DNA from: JBPOFM01 sp041391925
Lineage (GTDB): Bacteria > Bacteroidota > Bacteroidia > Flavobacteriales > Flavobacteriaceae
Reading direction: 5' to 3'
Assembly: GCA_041391925.1 (NCBI GenBank)
Contig: JAWKNA010000006.1
Span: 62,001 to 126,000 of the forward strand
Length of the DNA stretch: 64,000 nucleotides
A program made the position numbers and the translations under genes. The notes under the pieces are model-generated. The model saw only the letters and a list, made by a program, of their open reading frames with translations. It ran no database searches and had not been told where the DNA came from. Below, one piece after another: positions 1 through 8,464 of the stretch (position 1 is its first letter; every line of letters begins with the position of its first letter).

Positions 1-362
1 ATCATCATGTAATAGATTTTGCCAATTCGCTGCCTACAGAATTTAAATTCCATAAAGGTAATCAAAAACGAATTTTGAAGGATATTCTTTATAAATCAGT
101 CCCAAAAGAAATTTTTGACCGACCAAAAGCCGGGTTTACAATGCCATTTCAACGCTGGTTCCGTGAAGATTTGAAAGAATTTGTCATGAGCGAACTTAAT
201 GATGAAGGGTTAAAATCTATTCCGTTTATAGATGTAGAGAAAACTCAATTCATGATCCATCAACACATGGATGGAACCTGGAATCGATATCCCTTGATCT
301 GGAAATTGTTGGTCCTCAAACAATGGCTGAATATCAACGGAAAAAACTTTTCAATTGAATAG
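1..362 (+). CDS. Asparagine-synthase-like amidotransferase, C-terminal fragment
   Basis: The frame is open from the left edge to the TAG at 360-362, so only about the last 119 residues are seen. The visible part matches the end of the C-terminal synthetase domain of glutamine-hydrolysing asparagine synthases. A KAGFTMPFQRWFRE segment is equivalent to the KHGFGVPVGDWLRD segment of the complete paralogue at 2613-4514, and the fragment ends with a WKLLVLKQWL helix. Such enzymes use glutamine and ATP to amidate a carboxylate. In a polysaccharide locus the substrate may be a sugar acid instead of aspartate, but this is inference. The next gene starts 1 base after the stop. The ATP-binding and glutaminase domains lie outside the window. 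Confidence 0.85.
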   Translation, partial: HHVIDFANSLPTEFKFHKGNQKRILKDILYKSVPKEIFDRPKAGFTMPFQRWFREDLKEFVMSELNDEGLKSIPFIDVEKTQFMIHQHMDGTWNRYPLIWKLLVLKQWLNINGKNFSIE

Positions 363-363
363 C

Positions 364-1437
364 ATGCCCAAATTCAAAATCATGTTTGTATTGCCTTCAT
401 TGGTAGCTGGAGGAGCAGAAAGGGTGTTGTCCTTTGTGGCACAACACATTGACAAAAATGTGTTTGATGTGACATTAGTCATAATTGGTTTTGAAAAAGA
501 CAGAGCATATAGTACGGAAGGAGTTAATACCGTTTACTTCAATAAAAGTCGGATGTTGTCTGGGATTCCACAACTTTTTAGCTACATAAGAAAAAATAAG
601 CCACACCTTATTGTAAGCTGTATGAATCATGTAAATATTCCTGTGGCATTGATACTTTTGATTTTTCCAAAAATTAAATTAGTCACAAGAGAAGCCAATA
701 TGAAAAAAATTACTGCCATTTATCATGGCGAAAATAAGTTTTGGCTTTATAAAAAACTCTTGAATATATCGTATCGCAAAACTTCAAAAATCATTTGTCA
801 ATCAAAGGATATGGCTGATGAAATGGTAACTGAATACTTTATCAGCCCATCAAAACTTTGCGTGATAAACAATCCGATTTCTGACGGCTTTAAAGTGAAA
901 AAACAAATGAAACCTCGTGAAATTCCACATTATATCACCGTAGGACGATTGCATGCCGAAAAAGGACACGAACGTATTTTACACGCGTTGTCTCAACTGA
1001 AATTCCCTTTTCACTATACAATTATAGGCACAGGGGAAGCTTTAGAGTCTATTCAGCAAACCGTTAAACGTTTGAACATGGAATCAAAAGTCAAATTTAT
1101 TCCTTACACAGATAAAGTTCCGGAATATCTAAGAGAAAGTGATTTGTTTTTACAGGGATCGTTTGCCGAAGGCTTTCCAAATGCATTATTGGAAAGCTGC
1201 GCTGTGGGCACTCCTGCCCTAGCCTACAAAGCGCCTGGCGGCACCAATGAAATTCTTGAGAATGGTATCAATGGGTTTATGGCAACCGACGACACCGATT
1301 TTGTGAATTATTTGAATATCATCCAAAGTGACACCATATTTGAAACATCTGTAGTGAGTAATTCTACTCATAAAAAATTTGATAAAAAGCACATTATCAA
1401 AAAGTATGAAAATGTATTTTTGAATGTCTTAAGGTAA
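364..1437 (+). CDS. Glycosyltransferase family 4 (GT-B fold)
   Basis: A 357-residue retaining glycosyltransferase that would add a sugar from a nucleotide-sugar donor to the growing lipid-linked polysaccharide on the cytoplasmic side. The N-terminal acceptor domain has the glycine motif AGGAERVL (residues 15-22). The C-terminal donor domain carries VGRLHAEKGHERIL and the E-x7-E motif (E269 and E277 in AEGFPNALLE), followed by PGGTNEILENGINGF. I chose the ATG at 364; an in-frame TTG at 355 would overlap the preceding stop and adds only three residues. It is packed between two cluster genes with 1-10 bp gaps, so co-transcription is likely. Donor and linkage cannot be read from sequence. Confidence 0.9.
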   Translation: MPKFKIMFVLPSLVAGGAERVLSFVAQHIDKNVFDVTLVIIGFEKDRAYSTEGVNTVYFNKSRMLSGIPQLFSYIRKNKPHLIVSCMNHVNIPVALILLIFPKIKLVTREANMKKITAIYHGENKFWLYKKLLNISYRKTSKIICQSKDMADEMVTEYFISPSKLCVINNPISDGFKVKKQMKPREIPHYITVGRLHAEKGHERILHALSQLKFPFHYTIIGTGEALESIQQTVKRLNMESKVKFIPYTDKVPEYLRESDLFLQGSFAEGFPNALLESCAVGTPALAYKAPGGTNEILENGINGFMATDDTDFVNYLNIIQSDTIFETSVVSNSTHKKFDKKHIIKKYENVFLNVLR

Positions 1438-1447
1438 CGTATTACAA

Positions 1448-2602
1448 ATGTCCGACAAACCAAAACTTTCCATATTGACCATTGATTTAGGAATGGGTGG
1501 AGCCCAACGCTTCATTAGCTTGCTGTTGCCAAAATTGATCCATGATTTTGAAGTGACTTTGGTACTTTTTGTGGACTACATCCATTTTGAAATTCCTAAA
1601 GATGTTAAATTAGTGGTTTTGAATCCTGAATTAAAAAGTCGCAAGTCTTACTTTGTTAAGATTAAGAATGCTTTTAATCTTTATCATAAATACAAAAAAC
1701 TTATTAAGACAGAAAGGATAGATATTTCTCTTTCATTATTGCCTGTACCAAACATTATCAACAGTTTTTTGGCAATGTCCAACAAAAAAGTCAAAACAGT
1801 GATCAGCGAACGGTGTTTTGCTTCAGAAATGTACAAAAACAATCGTGTGCAAATGCTATTGGCAAAAATCAGTTTTCCGCTATTATATCATAAAAATGAC
1901 GTTCTATTTTCTAATTCCGTCTACATAAACGATGATTTAAAACAGAATTTTGGAGTAAAGATGCCTATGCACGTCATCTATAATCCTATTGAAACCAATC
2001 CTGGTTTTAGAATTGATCAGGATAATATTCATGATACAAATCCATTAAAAATCATCAATACTGGACGTATTTATGATGCCAAAAACCAAAAACTGATTTT
2101 GGATGCCATGGCGCTTTCGGAGAAAGGTGAATACTTTTTGACCATTCTAGGTAATGGAGAATTACAGGAAACCTTGCAATCAGAAGCTGAAAATTTAGGA
2201 CTCGCAGCATTTATGGATTTAAAAGGAAAAGTAAGCGATGTAAAAAATCATTTACTTGCGAATGATTGTTTTATCTTGTCTTCAAATAATGAAGGATTTC
2301 CAAACGCTTTACTTGAAGCATTATCTTTGGGCCTGCCCAGTATATCAACCAATTGCTTGTCTGGTCCCTTGGAAATGCTCAATGATAATGAGCCAGTAGA
2401 AATTCCTGTTGAAGGATTTTATAAAGCCAAATTCGGTATTTTGGTTAATGTGGGTGATGCGATTGGATTGAACAAGGCAATGGAATTTTTGAAACACAAT
2501 CCAGAACAAAGACAATTGTATTCAAGATTAGCTTTTGAACGAACTAAAAATTATAATTTGGATACTGTATATATCCAAGTCAAGGAATTATTGATGAATT
2601 AA
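1448..2602 (+). CDS. Glycosyltransferase family 4 (GT-B fold)
   Basis: A 384-residue GT4 enzyme related to the gene before it, 10 bp downstream of it. The start MSDKPKLSILTIDLGMGGAQ contains the N-terminal glycine loop GMGGAQRF. The donor-binding half has TGRIYDAKNQKLIL and the E-x7-E pair (about E282 and E290, in NEGFPNALLE), then GPLEMLNDNEP. It probably adds one residue of the repeat unit. The upstream and downstream gaps are both 10 bp, which argues for one operon running from the partial amidotransferase through asnB. The specific sugar is unknown. Confidence 0.9.
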   Translation: MSDKPKLSILTIDLGMGGAQRFISLLLPKLIHDFEVTLVLFVDYIHFEIPKDVKLVVLNPELKSRKSYFVKIKNAFNLYHKYKKLIKTERIDISLSLLPVPNIINSFLAMSNKKVKTVISERCFASEMYKNNRVQMLLAKISFPLLYHKNDVLFSNSVYINDDLKQNFGVKMPMHVIYNPIETNPGFRIDQDNIHDTNPLKIINTGRIYDAKNQKLILDAMALSEKGEYFLTILGNGELQETLQSEAENLGLAAFMDLKGKVSDVKNHLLANDCFILSSNNEGFPNALLEALSLGLPSISTNCLSGPLEMLNDNEPVEIPVEGFYKAKFGILVNVGDAIGLNKAMEFLKHNPEQRQLYSRLAFERTKNYNLDTVYIQVKELLMN

Positions 2603-2612
2603 GCGATTAGTT

Positions 2613-4514
2613 ATGTGCGGAATCAATGGAATCATTTATAAAACAAGGGTTGAGGATAGCCTGGCCAAGGGACAACTATCGTTAATGAACGACTTGATCA
2701 TTCATCGTGGCCCAGATGATGATGGCATTTATATAAAGAATTCTGATAAGCATACCGTCGCAATGGGAATGAGACGTTTGTCCATTATCGATTTGAGTAC
2801 AGGAAATCAGCCTATGTTCTCTAATGATGGAACTATTGCCATCGTCTTCAATGGTGAAATTTATAATTTTAAAATTCTTCGGGAACAACTAAAGGGTGAA
2901 GGCATAAATTTCAAAACGCATTCGGATACCGAAGTCATTCTGAAGTTGTATGAAACTTATGGCACCAAAAGCTTTAGTATGTTTGATGGCATGTTTGGAT
3001 TCAGCATTCACGACTCCAATGCTAATAAGATATATATAGCACGCGATTTTTTCGGTGAAAAACCGCTCTATTATACTCACACATCTGACCGCTTTTTTTG
3101 GGCTTCAGAACTAAAATCCATTATCAATTATCTTCCATCAATACCGCAAATAAGCAAAGATGGATTAAATCTATATTTAAGACTTACCTATATTCCAGCA
3201 CCATTTACAATTTATGATAGCATCCATAAGTTGGAGGCCAATAGCTTTTTGGAATATGATTTGGAAACTTTTGATTTCAAAATCCAGAGCATCCACGACA
3301 CCAAAAACACAAAAAAAGCCGACATTTCGTTTGAAAAAGCAAAAGAGGAAGTAAAAGAACGTGTCTACAAAAGTGTTGAAAGCCGCTCTATATCTGATGT
3401 CCCGTTAGGTACTTTCCTTTCAGGTGGTGTAGATTCTTCGATTGTATCCTATTGTTTGGCAGATATGACGGACTCTAAAATCGAAACGTTTTCAATTGGA
3501 TTTGAGAAAAAATCCTATGATGAAACTGATAAGTCAAGGGTTATGGCACAACTCATCAATAGCAACCACCATGAATTTATTATCAGCGAAAACGATTTGA
3601 CAAATTCTATTGACAATATCCTATTAAACTTTGATGAACCTTTTGCAGATTCGTCTTCACTTCCAACCTATTTGGTTTCAAACAAAACAAAGGAGCATGT
3701 AAAAGTTGCCCTCACGGGTGATGGTGGTGATGAGGTTTTTGGAGGCTATAACAAATATTATATAGGAAAATTGAACAATAAATACACCTCTATTGTTCCT
3801 AAATTTTTACATGATCCCATTGCCAATGCATCCGATTCGTTACTTAAACGTAAAGATGATAATAGGGGTTATAAATACAAGATAAATAAGCTTTTAAAAG
3901 CAATTGATTATACCCATGAGTATTATTGGGATATCATTTCTTTGGGTTTCCAGATTGGAGATATCAATCGGTTATTAAATCCAGAATTTCAAAAACCAAA
4001 TCCGTTCGATTATTTTAAAAATAAGACCGCAATCCCAAATCCTAAATCTCTGAACGATTTTAGGACCATCGATAGACACATCAGTTTGGAAGGCGATATG
4101 CTTGTCAAGGTCGATAGAACCAGTATGCTCAATTCATTGGAATGCAGGGCGCCATTCTTAAATCGTGAATTGTTTGAATTCACAATGAGTTTACCAGAAG
4201 ATTTTTTACTCAACAAATGGAGCAAAAAGCATATTTTGAAGGAATCCTTTAAATACGCTTTTCCACAGGGTTTTCTCGAAAAATCAAAACATGGTTTTGG
4301 TGTTCCCGTTGGTGATTGGCTTCGTGATGGACTTAAAAAAGAGCTTTTGAGCTATATTGATGGTTCATTTTTAAAAAAACAAGGCGTATTCAATATCTCA
4401 GCAATGTCAGAGCTTGTTCAGAACCATCTTTCCGGTAAAGAAGATAATACATTTAAGGTGTGGTCTTTTTTCTGTTTTCAGAAATGGTACACACATACTT
4501 ATAAAGGATTATAA
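2613..4514 (+). CDS. asnB: Asparagine synthase (glutamine-hydrolysing) family amidotransferase
   Basis: A complete 633-residue class II amidotransferase. Cys2 of MCGINGII is the N-terminal glutaminase nucleophile, RGPDDDG (32-38) lies in the glutamine pocket, and the synthetase domain has the PP-loop SGGVDSS (about 270-276). The C-terminus has KSKHGFGVPVGDWLRDG. The family transfers glutamine ammonia to an adenylylated carboxylate. Because it sits inside a polysaccharide locus together with a second copy (1-362), I infer a role in amidating a sugar acid or another surface substrate, not general asparagine supply. WbpS-type enzymes of O-antigen loci are a precedent. The length is normal and no damage is seen. 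A roughly 200-bp AT-rich gap follows. Confidence 0.88.
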   Translation: MCGINGIIYKTRVEDSLAKGQLSLMNDLIIHRGPDDDGIYIKNSDKHTVAMGMRRLSIIDLSTGNQPMFSNDGTIAIVFNGEIYNFKILREQLKGEGINFKTHSDTEVILKLYETYGTKSFSMFDGMFGFSIHDSNANKIYIARDFFGEKPLYYTHTSDRFFWASELKSIINYLPSIPQISKDGLNLYLRLTYIPAPFTIYDSIHKLEANSFLEYDLETFDFKIQSIHDTKNTKKADISFEKAKEEVKERVYKSVESRSISDVPLGTFLSGGVDSSIVSYCLADMTDSKIETFSIGFEKKSYDETDKSRVMAQLINSNHHEFIISENDLTNSIDNILLNFDEPFADSSSLPTYLVSNKTKEHVKVALTGDGGDEVFGGYNKYYIGKLNNKYTSIVPKFLHDPIANASDSLLKRKDDNRGYKYKINKLLKAIDYTHEYYWDIISLGFQIGDINRLLNPEFQKPNPFDYFKNKTAIPNPKSLNDFRTIDRHISLEGDMLVKVDRTSMLNSLECRAPFLNRELFEFTMSLPEDFLLNKWSKKHILKESFKYAFPQGFLEKSKHGFGVPVGDWLRDGLKKELLSYIDGSFLKKQGVFNISAMSELVQNHLSGKEDNTFKVWSFFCFQKWYTHTYKGL

Positions 4515-4715
4515 TCCAAAAAATAGGACATTGAATTTCAATTGGCATAAAGTTATGGTCATCTACAATTCATAAGAAAAAACGAGCATTACAAAGTTTT
4601 TATTTTATCGAATAATACTATTTTCAGATATTTACGCCACAAATCTACACATTGAGCTGTGTATACTAAAAAATGAAATTAACTTACATTAGCATAATGA
4701 CTAAAAACCTATAAT

Positions 4716-5615
4716 ATGTCACAAGAGCTTATTACAAAAATTCAATCTTACTTAGATAAACCGCTTAAAAAAGTGGATACCATAGAAACCATCAATCATG
4801 ACGATTTCTATAAAAATTATATGTCCAAAAACAAACCTGTAGTGATGACCAAAATGATGGATGATTGGGAAGCAAGCAAAACTTGGTCTCTTGATTTTTT
4901 CAAACAGATTGGAAAGGACAAAAACACCTTTATTTCAAAGGGCAATAATTTTCAGGAAGACACCAAATGGGAATATGGTAGTTTTTTGGAATCCATAGAG
5001 CGTATAGAAAAATCAAATGATGCTTCGCAAGGTGGCTATTTGATGAATCTTTCCATTTTGAGTATGTTTCCTCAATTGCGTGACCATGTAGATTTTTCAT
5101 TGATTTCCAAATTTAAAGTCAGAGACTCTTTATCGTTTTGGATTGGCCCAAAAGGCACTTTAACTGGTTGGCACACTGATCGACTGGCAGATAATATTCT
5201 AGCACAAATTAAAGGAAGCAAACTTGTGTTATTGGCAAATCCAAACCAATCAAAATTCATGTATCCTAGTGACAAATACGAACCAGGTTCTCGATTGAGT
5301 TCAATTGATATGAAGAATTTTGATGAGGAGAAGTTTCCGTTATTTAAGAAAAATGCCCAAATCATGTATTACGTTTTGGGTCCAAAAGAGATGATATTCA
5401 TACCAAAACAATGGTGGCATTGTGTGTATGGATTGGAAATTTCAATCAGCTCAAACAATTTCGGTTTCTCAGCATCGGATGATTTTAAACAAAAAGCCAA
5501 TGAATTCGTAAAAAGGAAACTCCATAATGTTGGACTTTACGGGAAAAATTGTGTTTGCCATTATTACGACGATAATGGAAAAAGGCATAAATACGGTGCG
5601 AAAAAATCAAGTTGA
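4716..5615 (+). CDS. Cupin-like (JmjC-type) Fe(II)/2-oxoglutarate oxygenase-like protein
   Basis: A 299-residue protein resembling the Cupin_8/JmjC-like family. The iron facial triad is visible: H153 and D155 in GWHTDRLAD, and H235 in PKQWWHCVYGLE near the end of the barrel. SFWIGPKGTLTGWH and FIPKQWWH are typical of this fold. Family members hydroxylate proteins or small molecules using 2-oxoglutarate and oxygen; some bacterial members are of unknown substrate. The tail (NCVCHYYDDNGKRHKYG) has clustered Cys/His that might bind metal. It stands alone, 201 bp after asnB and 59 bp before a GT4 gene. A role in modifying a polysaccharide precursor or a cluster protein is inference from location only. 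Confidence 0.75.
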   Translation: MSQELITKIQSYLDKPLKKVDTIETINHDDFYKNYMSKNKPVVMTKMMDDWEASKTWSLDFFKQIGKDKNTFISKGNNFQEDTKWEYGSFLESIERIEKSNDASQGGYLMNLSILSMFPQLRDHVDFSLISKFKVRDSLSFWIGPKGTLTGWHTDRLADNILAQIKGSKLVLLANPNQSKFMYPSDKYEPGSRLSSIDMKNFDEEKFPLFKKNAQIMYYVLGPKEMIFIPKQWWHCVYGLEISISSNNFGFSASDDFKQKANEFVKRKLHNVGLYGKNCVCHYYDDNGKRHKYGAKKSS

Positions 5616-5674
5616 TTTATTAAATGAAATTTATCCTATTTAAAAATTTCATAGAAACCAACTAAATCAACCAA

Positions 5675-6820
5675 TTGAAAAAACTAATTCGCATAACTAC
5701 TGTGCCAACCTCCTTAAGAACTCTTTTAAGGGGCCAACACAAATTTATGAACCACCACTTTGAAGTGATTGGAATTTCAAGTGATGGTGAGGCCTTGGAA
5801 GAAGTCCAACAAAATGAAGGGATAAGAACGCGTGCCATTGAAATGACACGAACCATTACGCCCTTAAAAGACATTAAAGCCACCTACCAGCTCTACCGGT
5901 TTTTCAAAAAAGAACGACCATTTATTGTTCATACACACACACCTAAAGCAGGAACGGTCGGAATGTTAGCTGCGAGGTTGGCTGGAGTTCCACATCGTTT
6001 ACATACCGTCGCTGGCTTACCACTTTTAGAAGTTAAAGGTGCCAAACGAAGCCTTTTGGACACTGTTGAAAAATTCACATATTCTTGTGCAAGCCATGTT
6101 TTGCCCAATTCATTTGGCCTGGAATCCATAATCCTTCAAAACAATTATACTAGTAAATCAAAATTACAGGTTATAGGCAAAGGTAGCTCCAATGGTATCG
6201 ATACCACACATTATGATTCTTCATTAGTAAGTGATATTGACAAAAGCAAATTAAAAAACCAGCTTAACATAGCCAAAGATGATTTGGTTTTTATATTTGT
6301 GGGGCGTTTGGTTAAGGATAAAGGCATCAATGAATTGGTCAAAGCTTTTAATGAACTATCAAAAACAAATAGTAATTGCAAATTAGTATTGGTCGGACCT
6401 AAGGAAGATCACCTTGACCCTCTTTTGCCACTAACCGAAGATTTGATACATGCCAATAAAAACATATTAGCTGTTGGACCCATCAAGGATATTCGCCCAT
6501 ACGTTGCGATTTCACATGTTTTGACTTTCCCAAGCTATCGTGAAGGGTTTCCAAATGTGGTACTGCAGGCAAGCTGTATGAATCTCCCATGTATCGTGTC
6601 AGACATCAATGGCTGTAATGAAATTATAGAGGATGGTGTCAATGGTATGATTGTACCGGTCAAGGATGAAAAAGCATTGGAGGATGCAATGCAAACATTC
6701 ATCGACCATCCCGAAAAACGATTGGAAATGTCAAAGCAATCTCGTTCAAGAATCGTGGAACGCTACCAGCAGCAATATGTTTGGAATGAACTTTTGAATT
6801 TTTATAAACGTTTGGAGTGA
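5675..6820 (+). CDS. Glycosyltransferase family 4, TTG start
   Basis: A 381-residue GT4 enzyme. I keep the TTG at 5675 as start because the KKLIRITTVPTSLRTLLRGQ segment is the expected N-terminal beta-strand and loop; the first ATG (5747) would remove it. The middle has HTHTPKAGTVGMLAARLAGV, and the donor half has VGRLVKDKGINELV and SYREGFPNVVLQAS. The second Glu of the usual E-x7-E is replaced by Gln, which I believe is common in this subgroup. The gene overlaps the following phosphoglycosyl transferase by 4 bp (GTGA), so the two are translationally coupled and may catalyse the first two steps of repeat-unit assembly. Confidence 0.88.
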   Translation: MKKLIRITTVPTSLRTLLRGQHKFMNHHFEVIGISSDGEALEEVQQNEGIRTRAIEMTRTITPLKDIKATYQLYRFFKKERPFIVHTHTPKAGTVGMLAARLAGVPHRLHTVAGLPLLEVKGAKRSLLDTVEKFTYSCASHVLPNSFGLESIILQNNYTSKSKLQVIGKGSSNGIDTTHYDSSLVSDIDKSKLKNQLNIAKDDLVFIFVGRLVKDKGINELVKAFNELSKTNSNCKLVLVGPKEDHLDPLLPLTEDLIHANKNILAVGPIKDIRPYVAISHVLTFPSYREGFPNVVLQASCMNLPCIVSDINGCNEIIEDGVNGMIVPVKDEKALEDAMQTFIDHPEKRLEMSKQSRSRIVERYQQQYVWNELLNFYKRLE

Positions 6821-7452
6821 AAGTATATAGCCATTTTTTCAAACCCTTTCTGGACGTTATGGTAGCCTCAATAGCTTTCCTGCTTTTGCTTCCAATATTT
6901 TTTGTGGTGCTCGCGGTTTTAATGTTCAAAAACAATGGCAAGCCCTTTTTCTATCAAGAACGACCAGGAAAAAATGGACGCATCTTTAAAATCATCAAGT
7001 TTAAGACGATGAACGATAAGACAGATGCAAATGGGGCATTGCTTCCACCTTCGGAACGCTTGACAAAAGCAGGTATTTTTGTGCGGAAATATTCTTTGGA
7101 TGAAATCCCACAACTGCTCAACGTCATCAAAGGAGATATGAGTTTGATTGGACCTCGACCGTTATTGATTCGGTATTTACCGCGCTATAATGAATTTCAA
7201 AAACAACGTCACAATATAAAACCCGGAATCACAGGCTGGGCGCAAGTAAATGGAAGAAATGCCATTAGTTGGGAACAAAAATTTGAATATGACGTTTGGT
7301 ATGTTCACAACCTTTCATTTTTATTGGATTTAAAAATCATACTTTTGACTATCTATAAAGTTTTCAAAAAGGACGGCATCTACAGTGTGGAAAATGATAT
7401 CGTCCCTGATTTTATGGGAACACCAACCAACAACAGTGATTATGGCAATTAA
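6817..7452 (+). CDS. Phosphoglycosyl transferase (bacterial sugar transferase, PglC/WcaJ family)
   Basis: A 211-residue monotopic initiating enzyme that moves a sugar-1-phosphate from a nucleotide sugar to undecaprenyl phosphate at the inner membrane. A hydrophobic N-terminal membrane segment (about residues 8-35) is followed by KIIKFKTMND, LDEIPQLLNVIKGDMSLIGP and GITGWAQVNGRN, all standard for the family. The short length without the N-terminal four-helix region makes it PglC-like. The start is GTG overlapping the TGA of the GT4 gene before it. The end overlaps the next gene by 11 bp. Together with the aminotransferase at 11077 and the dehydratase at 12198 it may form a bacillosamine-type pathway (inference). 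Confidence 0.92.
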   Translation: MKVYSHFFKPFLDVMVASIAFLLLLPIFFVVLAVLMFKNNGKPFFYQERPGKNGRIFKIIKFKTMNDKTDANGALLPPSERLTKAGIFVRKYSLDEIPQLLNVIKGDMSLIGPRPLLIRYLPRYNEFQKQRHNIKPGITGWAQVNGRNAISWEQKFEYDVWYVHNLSFLLDLKIILLTIYKVFKKDGIYSVENDIVPDFMGTPTNNSDYGN

Positions 7453-8464
7453 TATTTTGTTCACATGTGCAGGACGGCGCAATTACCTTATCAACTACTT
7501 CAAGGAGGCTTTGAACGGTCGTGGGACAATTTTTGCCGCTGATATGAGCCTGTCAGCGCCAGCAATGGTTGATGCTGATATTGCACTACAGGTGCCTAGC
7601 TTTTATGACAAAAATTACATTTCGAACCTTAAAGTCTTGATTGAAACACATCAAATTACTGCGGTCATTTCTTTGAACGATTTGGAATTACCTATCCTCT
7701 CAAAACATAAAGATGAATTGGAATCAGTTGGTACTAAAGTCATCATCTCAAATGAACATGTCATAGACATTGCTTTCGACAAAATCAAGACCTTTAATTT
7801 TATAAAAAACATTGGGCTTCAGACACCGAAAACCTTCACATTGTTGAAAGAGGCAAAAAATGCAATCGAAAATGACACCTTAAGTTTTCCTTTGGTAGTA
7901 AAACCACGCTGGGGAAGTGCATCCATCGGGATAGATTTTCCCGAAAGTATGGATGAACTCGAATTGGCTTTCAAGCTCCAACAGCTCAAACTTAAAAAAT
8001 CAATACTCAACACTGCAAGCCAGCATGATTTTGAAAATGCCATTCTCATACAGGAAAAAATTGATGGCAAAGAATATGGCATGGACATTTTGAATGATTT
8101 TGAAGGTAAGTATGTTGGCACCTTTGTAAGAGAAAAATTGAGTATGCGCTCGGGTGAAACTGATAAAGCAATTTCAGTTATTGACAACCGATTTGAAAAA
8201 TTGGGGGAAACGATTTCCAAAAATCTAAAACATGTGGGAAATCTTGACTGTGATGTATTTGTAAAAGAAAATCAACTATATGTTTTAGAATTAAATCCCA
8301 GATTTGGAGGCGGTTATCCATTTTCACATGAAGCAGGAGTTAATACTCCAGCAATGTATATCGAATGGCTTTTGGGCTCTACCGATATTTCAAAATTCAA
8401 AACTTATAACAGCGGATTGGCATTTTCAAAATGCGACAGAATGTTGCAAATACCGAATTTTTAA
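7442..8464 (+). CDS. ATP-grasp family ligase
   Basis: A 340-residue ATP-grasp enzyme related to carbamoyl-phosphate synthase large-chain domains. The N-terminus MAINILFTCAGRRNYLINYF is a Rossmann-like pre-ATP domain. The ATP-binding part has FPLVVKPRWGSASIGI and a late metal-binding ELNPRFGGGYPFSHEAG. Such ligases join a carboxylate to an amine or thiol with ATP. I chose the ATG at 7442 because the upstream in-frame residues are non-conserved looking and lie within the preceding gene. It overlaps the sugar transferase by 11 bp, so the two are linked. It may attach an amino acid or other acid to an amino sugar (inference). The end overlaps the opposite-strand gene by 4 bp. Confidence 0.82.
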   Translation: MAINILFTCAGRRNYLINYFKEALNGRGTIFAADMSLSAPAMVDADIALQVPSFYDKNYISNLKVLIETHQITAVISLNDLELPILSKHKDELESVGTKVIISNEHVIDIAFDKIKTFNFIKNIGLQTPKTFTLLKEAKNAIENDTLSFPLVVKPRWGSASIGIDFPESMDELELAFKLQQLKLKKSILNTASQHDFENAILIQEKIDGKEYGMDILNDFEGKYVGTFVREKLSMRSGETDKAISVIDNRFEKLGETISKNLKHVGNLDCDVFVKENQLYVLELNPRFGGGYPFSHEAGVNTPAMYIEWLLGSTDISKFKTYNSGLAFSKCDRMLQIPNF

